From Cellulomonas sp. HZM (GTDB lineage: Bacteria > Actinomycetota > Actinomycetes > Actinomycetales > Cellulomonadaceae): a DNA stretch of 64,000 nt. The position numbers and the translations under genes were made by a program. The notes below the pieces were generated by a model. It saw nothing but the letters and a program-made list of their open reading frames with translations, ran no database searches and was not told the origin of the DNA. Each line of letters begins with the position of its first letter. Position 1 is the first letter of the stretch. The DNA is taken from assembly GCF_000708885.1 (NCBI RefSeq), contig NZ_JEOE01000005.1, positions 1 through 64,000 on the forward strand, written 5' to 3'. Below are positions 9,561-17,616 of the stretch, piece by piece.

Positions 9561-9609
9561 ACGCACGAAGCCCCGCCCCCGGTCGCCCGGGTGGCGGGGC
9601 TTCGTGCGT
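9561..9609. terminator. strong bidirectional terminator after rplI
   Basis: Perfect 17-bp arms (9561-9577 and 9593-9609, ACGCACGAAGCCCCGCC and its complement) around a 15-nt loop. GCTGACGCC upstream and GGCGTCAGC downstream could extend the stem. It serves rplI and the convergent lipoprotein gene. Confidence 0.85.
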
Positions 9610-9615
9610 GCGGCG

Positions 9616-11115
9616 TCAGCGGTCGAGGACCACCTTGCGCGTCTCGTCGCTCGCGTGGTCGAGGGTGAACGAGGTGCTGCGGTAGAAGCCGTACGGGTCG
9701 TACATCCCGATCTCGTCACCGACGCCGACGTGGCAGGTGAAGTCCCCGTCGGCATCCGTCTCCGTCTCGCCGCTGAGGCACCCGACGACGATCCCCACGA
9801 CAGGCGACCCGTCCTGCGACACCACGTGCCCGCGCACCGCGTACGCCTTGTCGAGCGACAGCCGCACGATGGTGCGCGACGTGCCGGTGGGCACGTGCAC
9901 GTCGGTGCTGCCGCCCGCGCACCCCGCGGGCGCCTCGACGCTCGCGACCGTGTAGTCGCCGGCGGCGACCCCGCTCACGCTCCAGGTTCCGTCCTTGTGC
10001 ACCACCGCGTCGCCGGAGGGCTGGTCGTACCGGTCGGTCACGTAGACGGCGCTCTCCAGGCTGCCCGACGCGCAGGCGGCCGAGATCCTCCCGTGCAGCG
10101 TCGTGTGGCCGGCGACGGCCTTCGTCGTACCGAGCGAGGCGGTGCCGCCAGCGGCGAGGTGAACCCACGCGGACGCGACGCCGTTGCCGAGCACCACGCG
10201 GTACGACCCCTGCGCCGCGTCGAGCGAGAAGCGCCCGTGGCCGTCTAGCTCGGCGCGCACGCCCGGGCCGCCCTTCTGCTCGATGCGCACGCCGGTGCCG
10301 TCCTCGTCGTCGTAGCCGACGACCGTGCCCGTGAGGTGGCCGGCCGGACCGAGCTCGAGACGCGTGACCTCCGCGACGGCGCCGTGCACGACCTCGACCG
10401 AGGCCGCCGCCGTGACGACCCCGTCCTTCGCCGTCGCGGTCACGGTGACACGGCCGGTCGGCAGCGTTCCGATCGTGTAGCGCCCGTCCTCGTCGGTGCG
10501 GTCGTGCGCGCCGAGCTGCGAGTGCTCCGCGTCGGCGTGCACGTCGACGCCGGCGAGCGGCTTGCCGTCGGTGCCGACGACGACGCCGGTCACCCGCTCA
10601 GCGGGCGCCACTTCGATGTCGGCGGTCGAGACCTCGCCCGCCGCTGGGTGCAGGACATCCGACTCGGGCAGCCGCACGGTGCTCCCGGCCCAGGTGTCGA
10701 ACCAGGTGCCCTTCGCATCCTGCTTCACGACGAGGACGTAGTCCTTCGGGCGCACGAGGTCGAGCTCGTACCGCCCGTCGGCGTCGGTCGTCGCGGTCTT
10801 CACGGCGTCCCACGGGTGCGGGGAGACGTACATCTCGACCTTCGCGCCGCGCAGCGGCTTGCCGTCGCGGGTCACGATCCCCGTGACGGTCCCGCGCGAG
10901 CCGCTCGACCGCTTCGGTGTGAACGTCGGTGTGAACGTCGGCGTGGTCGTCGGCACGGCGCCGGCGGGAGCGGCGGTCACGGTTGCGGCACTCGTCGGGG
11001 ACCCCGTCCCCGCGCTCGCTCCCGGCGCGACTCCCGAGCAGCCCGCGACGAGCGCCGCCGCGGCGAATCCCGTCGACGCCGCCGCGACAGTCGCCCTTCC
11101 CACCCTGGTCCTCAT
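9616..11115 (-). CDS. lipoprotein with carboxypeptidase-regulatory-like (Ig-like) repeats
   Basis: A 499-residue predicted lipoprotein: signal peptide with lipobox L-V-A-G-C26, then a Thr/Pro-rich linker containing a short tandem TFTP repeat. The rest is a series of about five to six beta-sandwich repeats of the GTVTGIVTRDGKPLRGAKV...TDADGRYELDLV kind (CarboxypepD_reg/SdrD B-like). No enzyme domain is present. Such modules usually act as cell-surface spacers or carbohydrate/protein-binding scaffolds. The ATG at 11115 has GAGGGG upstream. It stands alone between the rplI terminator and the end of the liv operon. No specific function can be assigned. Confidence 0.75.
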   Translation of the reverse strand: MRTRVGRATVAAASTGFAAAALVAGCSGVAPGASAGTGSPTSAATVTAAPAGAVPTTTPTFTPTFTPKRSSGSRGTVTGIVTRDGKPLRGAKVEMYVSPHPWDAVKTATTDADGRYELDLVRPKDYVLVVKQDAKGTWFDTWAGSTVRLPESDVLHPAAGEVSTADIEVAPAERVTGVVVGTDGKPLAGVDVHADAEHSQLGAHDRTDEDGRYTIGTLPTGRVTVTATAKDGVVTAAASVEVVHGAVAEVTRLELGPAGHLTGTVVGYDDEDGTGVRIEQKGGPGVRAELDGHGRFSLDAAQGSYRVVLGNGVASAWVHLAAGGTASLGTTKAVAGHTTLHGRISAACASGSLESAVYVTDRYDQPSGDAVVHKDGTWSVSGVAAGDYTVASVEAPAGCAGGSTDVHVPTGTSRTIVRLSLDKAYAVRGHVVSQDGSPVVGIVVGCLSGETETDADGDFTCHVGVGDEIGMYDPYGFYRSTSFTLDHASDETRKVVLDR

Positions 11116-11195
11116 GTCGATCCCCTCGTCGAGCGTGGCGCCCCCTGCGGGCACGCGCTGACGTAGGGACGAACGAGGCCCCCGTTTCGTTGGGG

Positions 11196-11915
11196 TCAGG
11201 CGACGCCCAGGTACGCCTGCTTCACCGCGGGGTCGGCGAGGAGCTCCTTGCCGTTGCCGGACTTGATGACCTCGCCGGTCTCGAGGATGTAGGCGCGGTG
11301 CGAGCGGGACAGCGCCTGCTGCGCGTTCTGCTCGACGAGCAGCACCGTGGTTCCCGACTCGTTGATCTCGGACACGATCCGGAAGATCTGCTGGATCACG
11401 AGCGGCGCGAGGCCCATCGACGGCTCGTCGAGCAGGAGCAGTCGGGGCCGGGCCATGAGCGCGCGTCCGATCGCGACCATCTGCTGCTCGCCGCCGGACA
11501 GGGTCCCGCCCACCTGCGTGCGGCGCTCCTTGAGGCGGGGGAACAGCTCGTAGACGCGGTCCACCGTCTCGTCGTGCTCCGCCTTCGACGCGAACTTGCG
11601 CGCGTAGGCGCCCATCTCGAGGTTCTCGACGACGGTCATGCCCGGGAACACGCCGCGGCCCTCGGGGGCCTGGACGATGCCGGCGAGCACACGCTCGTGG
11701 GCCTTCATCCGCGTGATGTCCTTGCCGTCGAACCACACCGACCCGCGCGAGACGGGGCGGATGCCGGAGATGGCGCGCATCGTCGTCGTCTTGCCGGCGC
11801 CGTTCGCGCCGATGAGCGTGACGAGCTCGCCCTCCTCGACGGTGAGCGACACGCCCCGGACGGCCTCGATGCGGCCGTAGGCGAGCGTGAGGTCCTTGAG
11901 CTCAAGCAGAGGCAT
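11196..11915 (-). CDS. livF: branched-chain amino-acid ABC transporter ATPase LivF
   Basis: A 239-residue ABC ATPase. Walker A is [10 protein letters not shown] near residue 36, the signature LSGGEQQMVAIGRAL near 135 and Walker B RLLLLDEPSMGLAP near 157. The E-G-R-G-V-F-P-G-M-T-V-x-E-N-L stretch is diagnostic of LivF. It powers import together with LivG and the LivHM permeases. The start at 11915 overlaps livG by 14 bp. Last gene of the liv operon. Confidence 0.93.
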   Translation of the reverse strand: MPLLELKDLTLAYGRIEAVRGVSLTVEEGELVTLIGANGAGKTTTMRAISGIRPVSRGSVWFDGKDITRMKAHERVLAGIVQAPEGRGVFPGMTVVENLEMGAYARKFASKAEHDETVDRVYELFPRLKERRTQVGGTLSGGEQQMVAIGRALMARPRLLLLDEPSMGLAPLVIQQIFRIVSEINESGTTVLLVEQNAQQALSRSHRAYILETGEVIKSGNGKELLADPAVKQAYLGVA

Positions 11916-12900
11916 CGTCGGGAACCCCCAGGTAGGCGGCGACAACGGCCGGGTCGGACGAGACGTCGGCCGGGAGGCCGTCGGCGATCTTGCGGCCGAA
12001 CTCGAGCACCACCACACGGTCGGTGACGCCCATGACCAGGCGCATGTCGTGCTCGATGAGCAGCACGGTGTAGCCGTCGTCGCGGATCTTGCGGATGAGG
12101 TCCATGAGCTGCTGCTTCTCGGCCGGGTTGAAGCCCGCGGCGGGCTCGTCGAGGCACAGGAGCTTGGGCTCGGTGGCGAGCGCACGCGCGATCTCGAGGC
12201 GCCGCTGGTCGCCGTACGGGAGGTTGCGTGCCTGCTGCGTGGCGCGGTGCCCGATGCCGACGAACTCCAGCAGGGCCATCGCACGGTCGAGCGCGTCGCG
12301 CTCCTCGCGGCGGTGGCGCGGGCTGCGGAAGAGCGCGCCGGGGACCGACGTGCGGTGGCGGGCGTCCGTGCCGACGACGACGTTCTCGAGCGCCGTCATG
12401 TCGTTGAACAACCGGATGTTCTGGAACGTGCGCGCGATGCCGAGGCGGGTGATCGCGTTGCGCTTGATCGCACCGATCGGCTTGCCGTCGAACCGCACCT
12501 GCCCCGACGTGGGCCGGTAGACGCCCGACATCGTGTTGAAGCACGTGGTCTTGCCGGCGCCGTTCGGGCCGATGAGGCCGAGGATCTCGCCGCGACGGAT
12601 GTCGAACGTCACGCCGTCGAGCGCGGTGAGGCCACCGAACCGGACGGTCACGTCCTGCATCTGCAGCAGCGGCTCGCCCACAGCGGTGCGGATCTCCCGC
12701 TCGGGAGCGACCATCTCCGCGACGATCGTCTCGTCGGCGAGGTCGGGGTTGACCGCGGCGACGTCGACCGGGACCGCGGTGGTGCCGCCGTCCGGCAGGT
12801 ACTCCTCGGGGAGGTCCTCGGACGTCTCGATCGCGTCGTCGGGTGCGCGGTACTGCTCGTCGTGCTCGGACCCGGCGCCCATGCCTCCGGACTCGCTCAT
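11902..12900 (-). CDS. livG: branched-chain amino-acid ABC transporter ATPase LivG, with acidic N-terminal extension
   Basis: A 332-residue protein. Residues from about 85 onward are a normal LivG ATPase: Walker A GPNGAGKTTC, the insert RTFQNIRLFNDMTALENV, a YGDQRRLEIARAL signature variant and LCLDEPAAGFNPAEK. Before this lies an unusual extension of about 80 residues rich in Asp, Glu, Ser and Gly that is not part of the ATPase fold. The ATG at 12900 overlaps the livM stop (ATGA), so the extension is very likely translated, although an internal start is possible. Second-to-last gene of livHMGF. Confidence 0.9.
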   Translation of the reverse strand: MSESGGMGAGSEHDEQYRAPDDAIETSEDLPEEYLPDGGTTAVPVDVAAVNPDLADETIVAEMVAPEREIRTAVGEPLLQMQDVTVRFGGLTALDGVTFDIRRGEILGLIGPNGAGKTTCFNTMSGVYRPTSGQVRFDGKPIGAIKRNAITRLGIARTFQNIRLFNDMTALENVVVGTDARHRTSVPGALFRSPRHRREERDALDRAMALLEFVGIGHRATQQARNLPYGDQRRLEIARALATEPKLLCLDEPAAGFNPAEKQQLMDLIRKIRDDGYTVLLIEHDMRLVMGVTDRVVVLEFGRKIADGLPADVSSDPAVVAAYLGVPDDASA

Positions 12901-14153
12901 CGGGCACCCCCCTTCGCGTCGTCGGCGGAGACCTCGGTGCGGGCGGTGAGCGCGCGGTACGCGTCGCGCGCCGCCACGTACACCTGGCGTCCGTACGCCA
13001 GGAGCTTCTGGCGTGCCGGGATCAGGCCTTGTGGCCGGAAGATCATGAGGACGACGAGCGCGAGCCCGAAGAACAGGTACTTGTAGTTCGCGATGTCGTT
13101 GCCGTTGATCTGGAAGCCCAGCAGCGAGGTGCGGCCGAGGAAGAAGTTCGGCAGGTACACGATGATGAACGCCCCGAGGATCACGCCGAGCTTGTTGCCC
13201 TGGCCGCCGAGGACGACGGCGCACAGGAACAGCATCGAGTTGATGACGTTGAACGTCGTCGGCACGACGAACTGCACCTGGCCCGCGTACAGCGCACCGG
13301 ACAGGCCGCCGATGGAGGCGCCGATGACGAACGCCCACAGCTTGAACTTGAACGTCGGCACGCCCATGATCTCGGCCGCGTCCTCGTCCTCGCGGATCGC
13401 GACCCAGGCGCGCCCGACGCGCGAGCGCTCGAGGTTCCCGACGAGCACGAGCGTGATGATGATCAGCACGATGCTCAGCCAGAACCACCAGGTCCCGGAG
13501 TTGAGCGGGCTGTGGGTGTTGCCGGCCGAGAAGACGCCGTTGGGGTTCTTGGCGCTCTCCCCGACGACGGGGTAGGCGATCTGCGACAGGCCGCGCCCGC
13601 CGCCCGTGAGGGTCGTGAGGTTGTCGGCCAGCAGGCGGACGATCTCACCGAAGCCGAGCGTCACGATCGCGAGGTAGTCACCGCGCAGCCGCAGCGTGGG
13701 CGACCCGAGGATCAGGCCGGACACGGCGGTGATGCCGATCGCGATCGGTACGGCGAACAGCCACGCCCAGTCACGCGAGAGCCAGTCGTCCGTGAGGTTC
13801 CACGGGCTGTCGGGACTGGTGATGAGGCCGACTGTGTAGGCGCCGATCGCGTAGAAGCCGACGTACCCGAGGTCGAGCAGGCCGGTCTGGCCGACGACGA
13901 CGTTGAGGCCGATCGCGAGCAGCGCGTACATGCCGAACTGCGCGAGCACGCTGCCGAAGTCGGTGCCGACGGTCGTCAGCACCGGCGGACGGATGACCGG
14001 CAGGAGCGCGATCAGGACGATGAACGGCACGCCGATGCCCCACTGCGCGGGCCGCGCGAGCGCGTCCCACCACAGGCGGAACCGGTCGCCGATGCCGATG
14101 TTCGGGGTCTCGACGGTGTCGAGAGAGGCCGAGCCGGAGGTCGAGGTGGTCAT
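12897..14153 (-). CDS. livM: branched-chain amino-acid ABC transporter permease LivM
   Basis: A 418-residue membrane permease with about ten hydrophobic segments. It contains GLNVVVGQTGLLDLGYVGFYAIGAY, the LivM signature, and AWVAIREDEDAAEIMGV, the ATPase-coupling loop. A polar N terminus of about 35 residues precedes the first segment. The start overlaps the livH stop by 4 bp (ATGA). Confidence 0.93.
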   Translation of the reverse strand: MTTSTSGSASLDTVETPNIGIGDRFRLWWDALARPAQWGIGVPFIVLIALLPVIRPPVLTTVGTDFGSVLAQFGMYALLAIGLNVVVGQTGLLDLGYVGFYAIGAYTVGLITSPDSPWNLTDDWLSRDWAWLFAVPIAIGITAVSGLILGSPTLRLRGDYLAIVTLGFGEIVRLLADNLTTLTGGGRGLSQIAYPVVGESAKNPNGVFSAGNTHSPLNSGTWWFWLSIVLIIITLVLVGNLERSRVGRAWVAIREDEDAAEIMGVPTFKFKLWAFVIGASIGGLSGALYAGQVQFVVPTTFNVINSMLFLCAVVLGGQGNKLGVILGAFIIVYLPNFFLGRTSLLGFQINGNDIANYKYLFFGLALVVLMIFRPQGLIPARQKLLAYGRQVYVAARDAYRALTARTEVSADDAKGGAR

Positions 14154-15184
14154 GCGCGTGCCCTCCCGAGGGACTCACCCAGGATGCCGGTGGGTCGGAA
14201 CATCAGCACGAGGATCAGGAGCACGAACGCGACGACGTCACGCCACTCCGTGCCGAACAGGGCCTGCCCGTACAGCTCCATGACGCCGAGCAGCAGACCA
14301 CCGAGCAGGGCGCCGCGCAGGTTGCCGATGCCGCCGAGGACCGCGGCGCTGAACGCCTTGATGCCGAGGATGAAGCCGCCCGAGTAGATGATCCCGGTGG
14401 GGACCCGGAGCGTGTAGAGCAGGGCGGCGGCGCCGGCGAGGACACCGCCGATGAGGAACGTCAGCATGATGACGCGCTCGCGCGAGACGCCCATGAGGGT
14501 CGCGGTGACGGGGTCCTGCGCGACGGCGCGGATGCCGCGACCGAACTTCGTCAGCGACACGAACCGCTCGGTGGCGACGGCCAGGAGGATCGCGGCGACG
14601 AAGATGATGATCTCGACGTTCGTCACGTCGGCGCCCAGGAACGTGAACTGCACGCTCGGCTCGACGAGCCGAATGGGCTGCTGCGCGTTGACGCCGCCGA
14701 GCTTCTGGTTCGTGAGCTTCGGGAGCACGAAGTGCACGAACTCCTGCAGGATGAACGACGCGCCGATCGCGGTGATGAGGAAGACGAGCGACGGGGCCCC
14801 GCGTTTGCGCAGCGGTCGGTACGCGACGCGTTCGAGCCCGACGGCCGCGCCGCCCGAGACGGCCATGCCGCCGAGCATCGCGATGCCGAGGTACAGGATC
14901 GTCAGCAGCGTGCCCTCGCTGTAGGCGTTGCCGTTGGGTGTGAACCCGAGCGCCATGAGGACCGCGTACTGCCCGAACATGCCGAGCATGAAGATCTCGG
15001 AGTGGGCGAAGTTGATGAGCCGCAGCACGCCGTACACGAGCGTGTAGCCGACGGCGACGAGGGCGTAGATCGATCCGTACGTGAGGCCGTCGACCGTCAG
15101 CGCCCAGAAGTTGTGGGTGAGCGCGTGGACGTTGAAGTCGATGACGTCGTTCGTGAGGACCTGGGTGACGAGCTGACCGCTCAT
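14150..15184 (-). CDS. livH: branched-chain amino-acid ABC transporter permease LivH
   Basis: A 344-residue permease with about eight membrane segments. It carries YALVAVGYTLVYGVLRLINFAHSE, the classical LivH motif, and the coupling loop GRGIRAVAQDPVTATLMGV. Following the binding-protein gene and a hairpin, it is the first of four overlapping genes livH-livM-livG-livF. Confidence 0.94.
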   Translation of the reverse strand: MSGQLVTQVLTNDVIDFNVHALTHNFWALTVDGLTYGSIYALVAVGYTLVYGVLRLINFAHSEIFMLGMFGQYAVLMALGFTPNGNAYSEGTLLTILYLGIAMLGGMAVSGGAAVGLERVAYRPLRKRGAPSLVFLITAIGASFILQEFVHFVLPKLTNQKLGGVNAQQPIRLVEPSVQFTFLGADVTNVEIIIFVAAILLAVATERFVSLTKFGRGIRAVAQDPVTATLMGVSRERVIMLTFLIGGVLAGAAALLYTLRVPTGIIYSGGFILGIKAFSAAVLGGIGNLRGALLGGLLLGVMELYGQALFGTEWRDVVAFVLLILVLMFRPTGILGESLGRARA

Positions 15185-15217
15185 GGTGCTCCTTGTGGCC
15201 TGACCGGCGGGACATGC

Positions 15218-15253
15218 ACGACGGCCGGGCCCCCGAGAGGACCCGGCCGTCGT
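15218..15253 (-). terminator. hairpin between livJ and livH (partial terminator/attenuator)
   Basis: Perfect 12-bp arms ACGACGGCCGGG (15218-15229) and CCCGGCCGTCGT (15242-15253) sit in the only real gap of the operon. Such hairpins commonly let a binding protein be made in excess over its permease. Confidence 0.65.
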
Positions 15254-15260
15254 ACCGGGG

Positions 15261-16496
15261 TCACTTGACCTGGTAGATCCAGATCAGCGCCGACGCGAGC
15301 TCGCCGTCCGCGTCCCACTTGTAGTGGCGGGCGAGGCCGTCACCGTCGTAGCTCTTGACGTAGTCGACGAGGCCGGCGCGGTCCTTCACGCCGGAGTCGA
15401 TGCCCTTGAGCATGATCGTCGCGAGGTCGTACGCCTCGACGGAGTAGACGCCGGAGTCGATGTTGAACATCGCCTTGTAGTCCTTGGCGAACTGCTCCGG
15501 GGCCGGGCCGCACGGGCAGGACAGGTAGGCGTCCTTCGACGCGTTGCCGGCCTGCTTGACGAACTGCGGGTCGTTGGTGCCGTCGGCCGAGACGAAGGCC
15601 GCCGTCATGCCACCCTGGCGCAGCTGCGAGACGAACGGGGCCGCCTCCGCGTAGTAGCCCGCGTAGAACACGGCGTCGGGCGACTCGCCCTTGACGATCT
15701 GCACCGTCGCGGAGAAGTCCTTGTCACCCTGCTTGACCTTCGCGGCGCACGCGGAGTCCGCGGCGCTGCCGAGGCCGGCCGTGATCTGCTCGGCCAGGCC
15801 GACGCCGTAGTCGGAGTCGTCCTGCACGACGCAGACCTTCTTGAAGCCGGCGGTGCCGACCAGGTACTTCGCGACCGACGGGCCCTGGACCGCGTCGTTG
15901 GCGAGACCGCGGTAGAAGTTGGTCCAGCCGTTCTTGGTCAGGTCGGGGTTGGTGGCCGACGCCGTGAGCGAGAGCAGGTTGGCCTGGTGGAACACCGTGC
16001 CGACCGCCTTGGTCTCGCCCGAGAACGCGGGGCCGAGCAGGCCGATGACGCTGGCGTCGCCGACGATCGTCGGCGCGACCTGGGTGGCCTTCTGCGGGTC
16101 ACCCTCGGTGTCGAAGTCCTTCACGGTGACCTGGCAGTCGGGGTTGGCCTTGTTGTGCTGGTCCACCGCGAGCTTGGCGCCGTTGAGGATGTTGATGCCG
16201 AGCGCGGCGTTGGGGCCCGTGAGCGCACCGGCCATGCCGATGGAGACCGGGTCGCACTTGGCCTTGCCGTCACCGGCGGGGTTGGCGGCGTTCGACGAGT
16301 CCGCCGCCGGCACCTCCTTGCCCTCGGAGTCGATCTGGACCACGGGCTGGATCGACAGGTCACCGGAGGCCGCAGCCGAGTCGGTACCGGACGGGCTGTT
16401 CGAGTCGCCGGCGTCCTTGGACGAGCAGCCGGCGAGGACGAGGCCGGCCACGAGGACCAGCGCCGTGCCCGCGAGGCGGGGGGTCGAGCTTCGCAT
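15261..16496 (-). CDS. livJ: branched-chain amino-acid ABC transporter substrate-binding lipoprotein
   Basis: A 411-residue periplasmic-binding-protein-like lipoprotein: lipobox L-A-G-C24, then a Ser/Asp-rich linker. The type I binding fold contains SIGMAGALTGPNAALGINILNGAKLAVD and FYRGLANDAVQGPSVAKYL. It delivers leucine-type amino acids or related amides to LivHMGF; the exact ligand cannot be read. GGAGGAAG precedes the ATG at 16496. Upstream are a TAGGTT -10 box and a direct repeat resembling a GlnR site. Confidence 0.92.
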   Translation of the reverse strand: MRSSTPRLAGTALVLVAGLVLAGCSSKDAGDSNSPSGTDSAAASGDLSIQPVVQIDSEGKEVPAADSSNAANPAGDGKAKCDPVSIGMAGALTGPNAALGINILNGAKLAVDQHNKANPDCQVTVKDFDTEGDPQKATQVAPTIVGDASVIGLLGPAFSGETKAVGTVFHQANLLSLTASATNPDLTKNGWTNFYRGLANDAVQGPSVAKYLVGTAGFKKVCVVQDDSDYGVGLAEQITAGLGSAADSACAAKVKQGDKDFSATVQIVKGESPDAVFYAGYYAEAAPFVSQLRQGGMTAAFVSADGTNDPQFVKQAGNASKDAYLSCPCGPAPEQFAKDYKAMFNIDSGVYSVEAYDLATIMLKGIDSGVKDRAGLVDYVKSYDGDGLARHYKWDADGELASALIWIYQVK

Positions 16497-16919
16497 GTAC
16501 TTCCTCCGAGATGAGTCGGGGACCGCTTCCAACTGGGCTTCGCCCTTCGGACCTGTGCGTCCGGATGGCGTTCGGGTACGGCGGCGGTGCCGGAGAACGC
16601 AACCTAGAACGGCGGAGTTACCGTCGCGTTACCGCACCACTCGGGCATGTGACGAATCAACTCCCTGCAGGTCACGAAACGATCAAGGCTGGCGGTGCGC
16701 CTCTTTTGTACCGCCGTCCAGACCGTCGCGCACCTGCGGGGTGCCGCACCGTCGCGACCCGCAGAAGCTACTCGTCCGTATCGTTGGGCGGACGATACCG
16801 TCTCGCGGCTCTGATGCGCGCCATGCACTAGGTTGTCTCGCGTCGCGCCCGATATGCCCCTTCTGGAAGTGGCGGGTAGCGGCGGGTTGCCATCCGGACA
16901 TGCGCGCAGGGGGACCACT
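16497..16919. other. divergent intergenic region between livJ and the secreted-protein gene
   Basis: A 423-bp region with no convincing gene. It contains the livJ promoter (16601-16634), an inverted repeat GGCGGT/ACCGCC at 16691-16715, and a TAGGTT -10 candidate for the plus-strand gene at 16829-16834. AGGGGG lies before the ATG at 16920. Confidence 0.5.
16601..16634 (-). promoter_or_regulatory. livJ promoter with GlnR-like direct repeat
   Basis: On the minus strand TAGGTT (16601-16606) is a good -10. Upstream, where a -35 would be, lie two copies of GTAAC separated by exactly six bases (minus strand, within 16617-16634). GTnAC-N6-G(n)AAC is the known GlnR box pattern of actinobacteria. Nitrogen control is inferred, not shown. 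Confidence 0.4.
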
Positions 16920-17579
16920 ATGCAGATCTTCAACTCATCGTCGCGCCGTCGCGCGGCGCTCAGTATCGGAACCACACTGGCGCTCGTGGCGTCGAGCTTC
17001 GGATGGGCCGGGGCGGCGCACGCCGACCCGGTGCGTACGTGCTCCTCGTCGCAGACGGGTTGGTGGTGGGAGACCTTCTCCACCAACAAGTCGAGGACAC
17101 CGGTGCTGACGCACAACACGGGTCTGCATCTGGCGCCGGCCACGACCTACTCGAAGACGTTGTCCCTCGAGCACACCACGACGGTCAAGGCGTCCGTGTC
17201 GACGTCCGTGTCGGTGAGCGAGGATCTGGGCAACGCCGTCCTCGGCAAGGTCGAGAGCAAGTACAGCCTGACCCTTGCCGCAGACAAGGCGACGACCAAG
17301 AAGTCGGCCGAGTCCGTGAAGGTGTCGATCGCGAAGCGCCCCAAGGACGCGTACTACGCCGCCTACGACGGCGTCGTCCTGTACAAGGGAACGTGGGGCA
17401 TGGACCGCTGCTCCGGAGGCGTGGTTCGCCACTTCTCCGGCAAGTGGCAGAGCTTCGTCAACGTCACCGCGAGCAACGCCGAGTGCAAGTACGACAAGAA
17501 GACGCGGAAGTCGGCGTACTCCAAGGGCTCGCTCGCGTACCTCGCGTGCGACGCGATCGGATGGGGGAACGACATCTGA
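16920..17579 (+). CDS. small secreted protein with Ser/Thr-rich amphipathic stretch, possible beta-pore former
   Basis: A 219-residue secreted protein; signal peptide with cleavage after A-H-A35. Four Cys (41, 164, 189, 210) could form two disulfides. The region around residues 75-125 alternates polar Ser/Thr/Lys with Val/Ala (for example TTTVKASVSTSVSVSEDLG) and is followed by a second such strand, KVESKYSLTLAADK. This pattern resembles the membrane-insertion hairpin of aerolysin/ETX-MTX2-type beta-pore formers. I do not recognise the family as a whole. The ATG at 16920 has AGGGGG upstream. It is divergent from livJ and ends at a bidirectional hairpin. Confidence 0.6.
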   Translation: MQIFNSSSRRRAALSIGTTLALVASSFGWAGAAHADPVRTCSSSQTGWWWETFSTNKSRTPVLTHNTGLHLAPATTYSKTLSLEHTTTVKASVSTSVSVSEDLGNAVLGKVESKYSLTLAADKATTKKSAESVKVSIAKRPKDAYYAAYDGVVLYKGTWGMDRCSGGVVRHFSGKWQSFVNVTASNAECKYDKKTRKSAYSKGSLAYLACDAIGWGNDI

Positions 17580-17584
17580 CTGGT

Positions 17585-17616
17585 CGCCGCCGACCTGTGC
17601 TACTGGGTCGGCGGCG
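17585..17616. terminator. bidirectional terminator between convergent genes
   Basis: Perfect 11-bp arms CGCCGCCGACC (17585-17595) and GGTCGGCGGCG (17606-17616), ten-base loop, filling the gap between the secreted-protein gene and the MATE gene. Confidence 0.75.

Noticed and set aside
10915-10950. Short tandem repeat (GTGAACGTCGG-type) on the plus strand
   Set aside because: It is the codon repeat of a Thr-Phe-Thr-Pro linker in the lipoprotein encoded on the minus strand.
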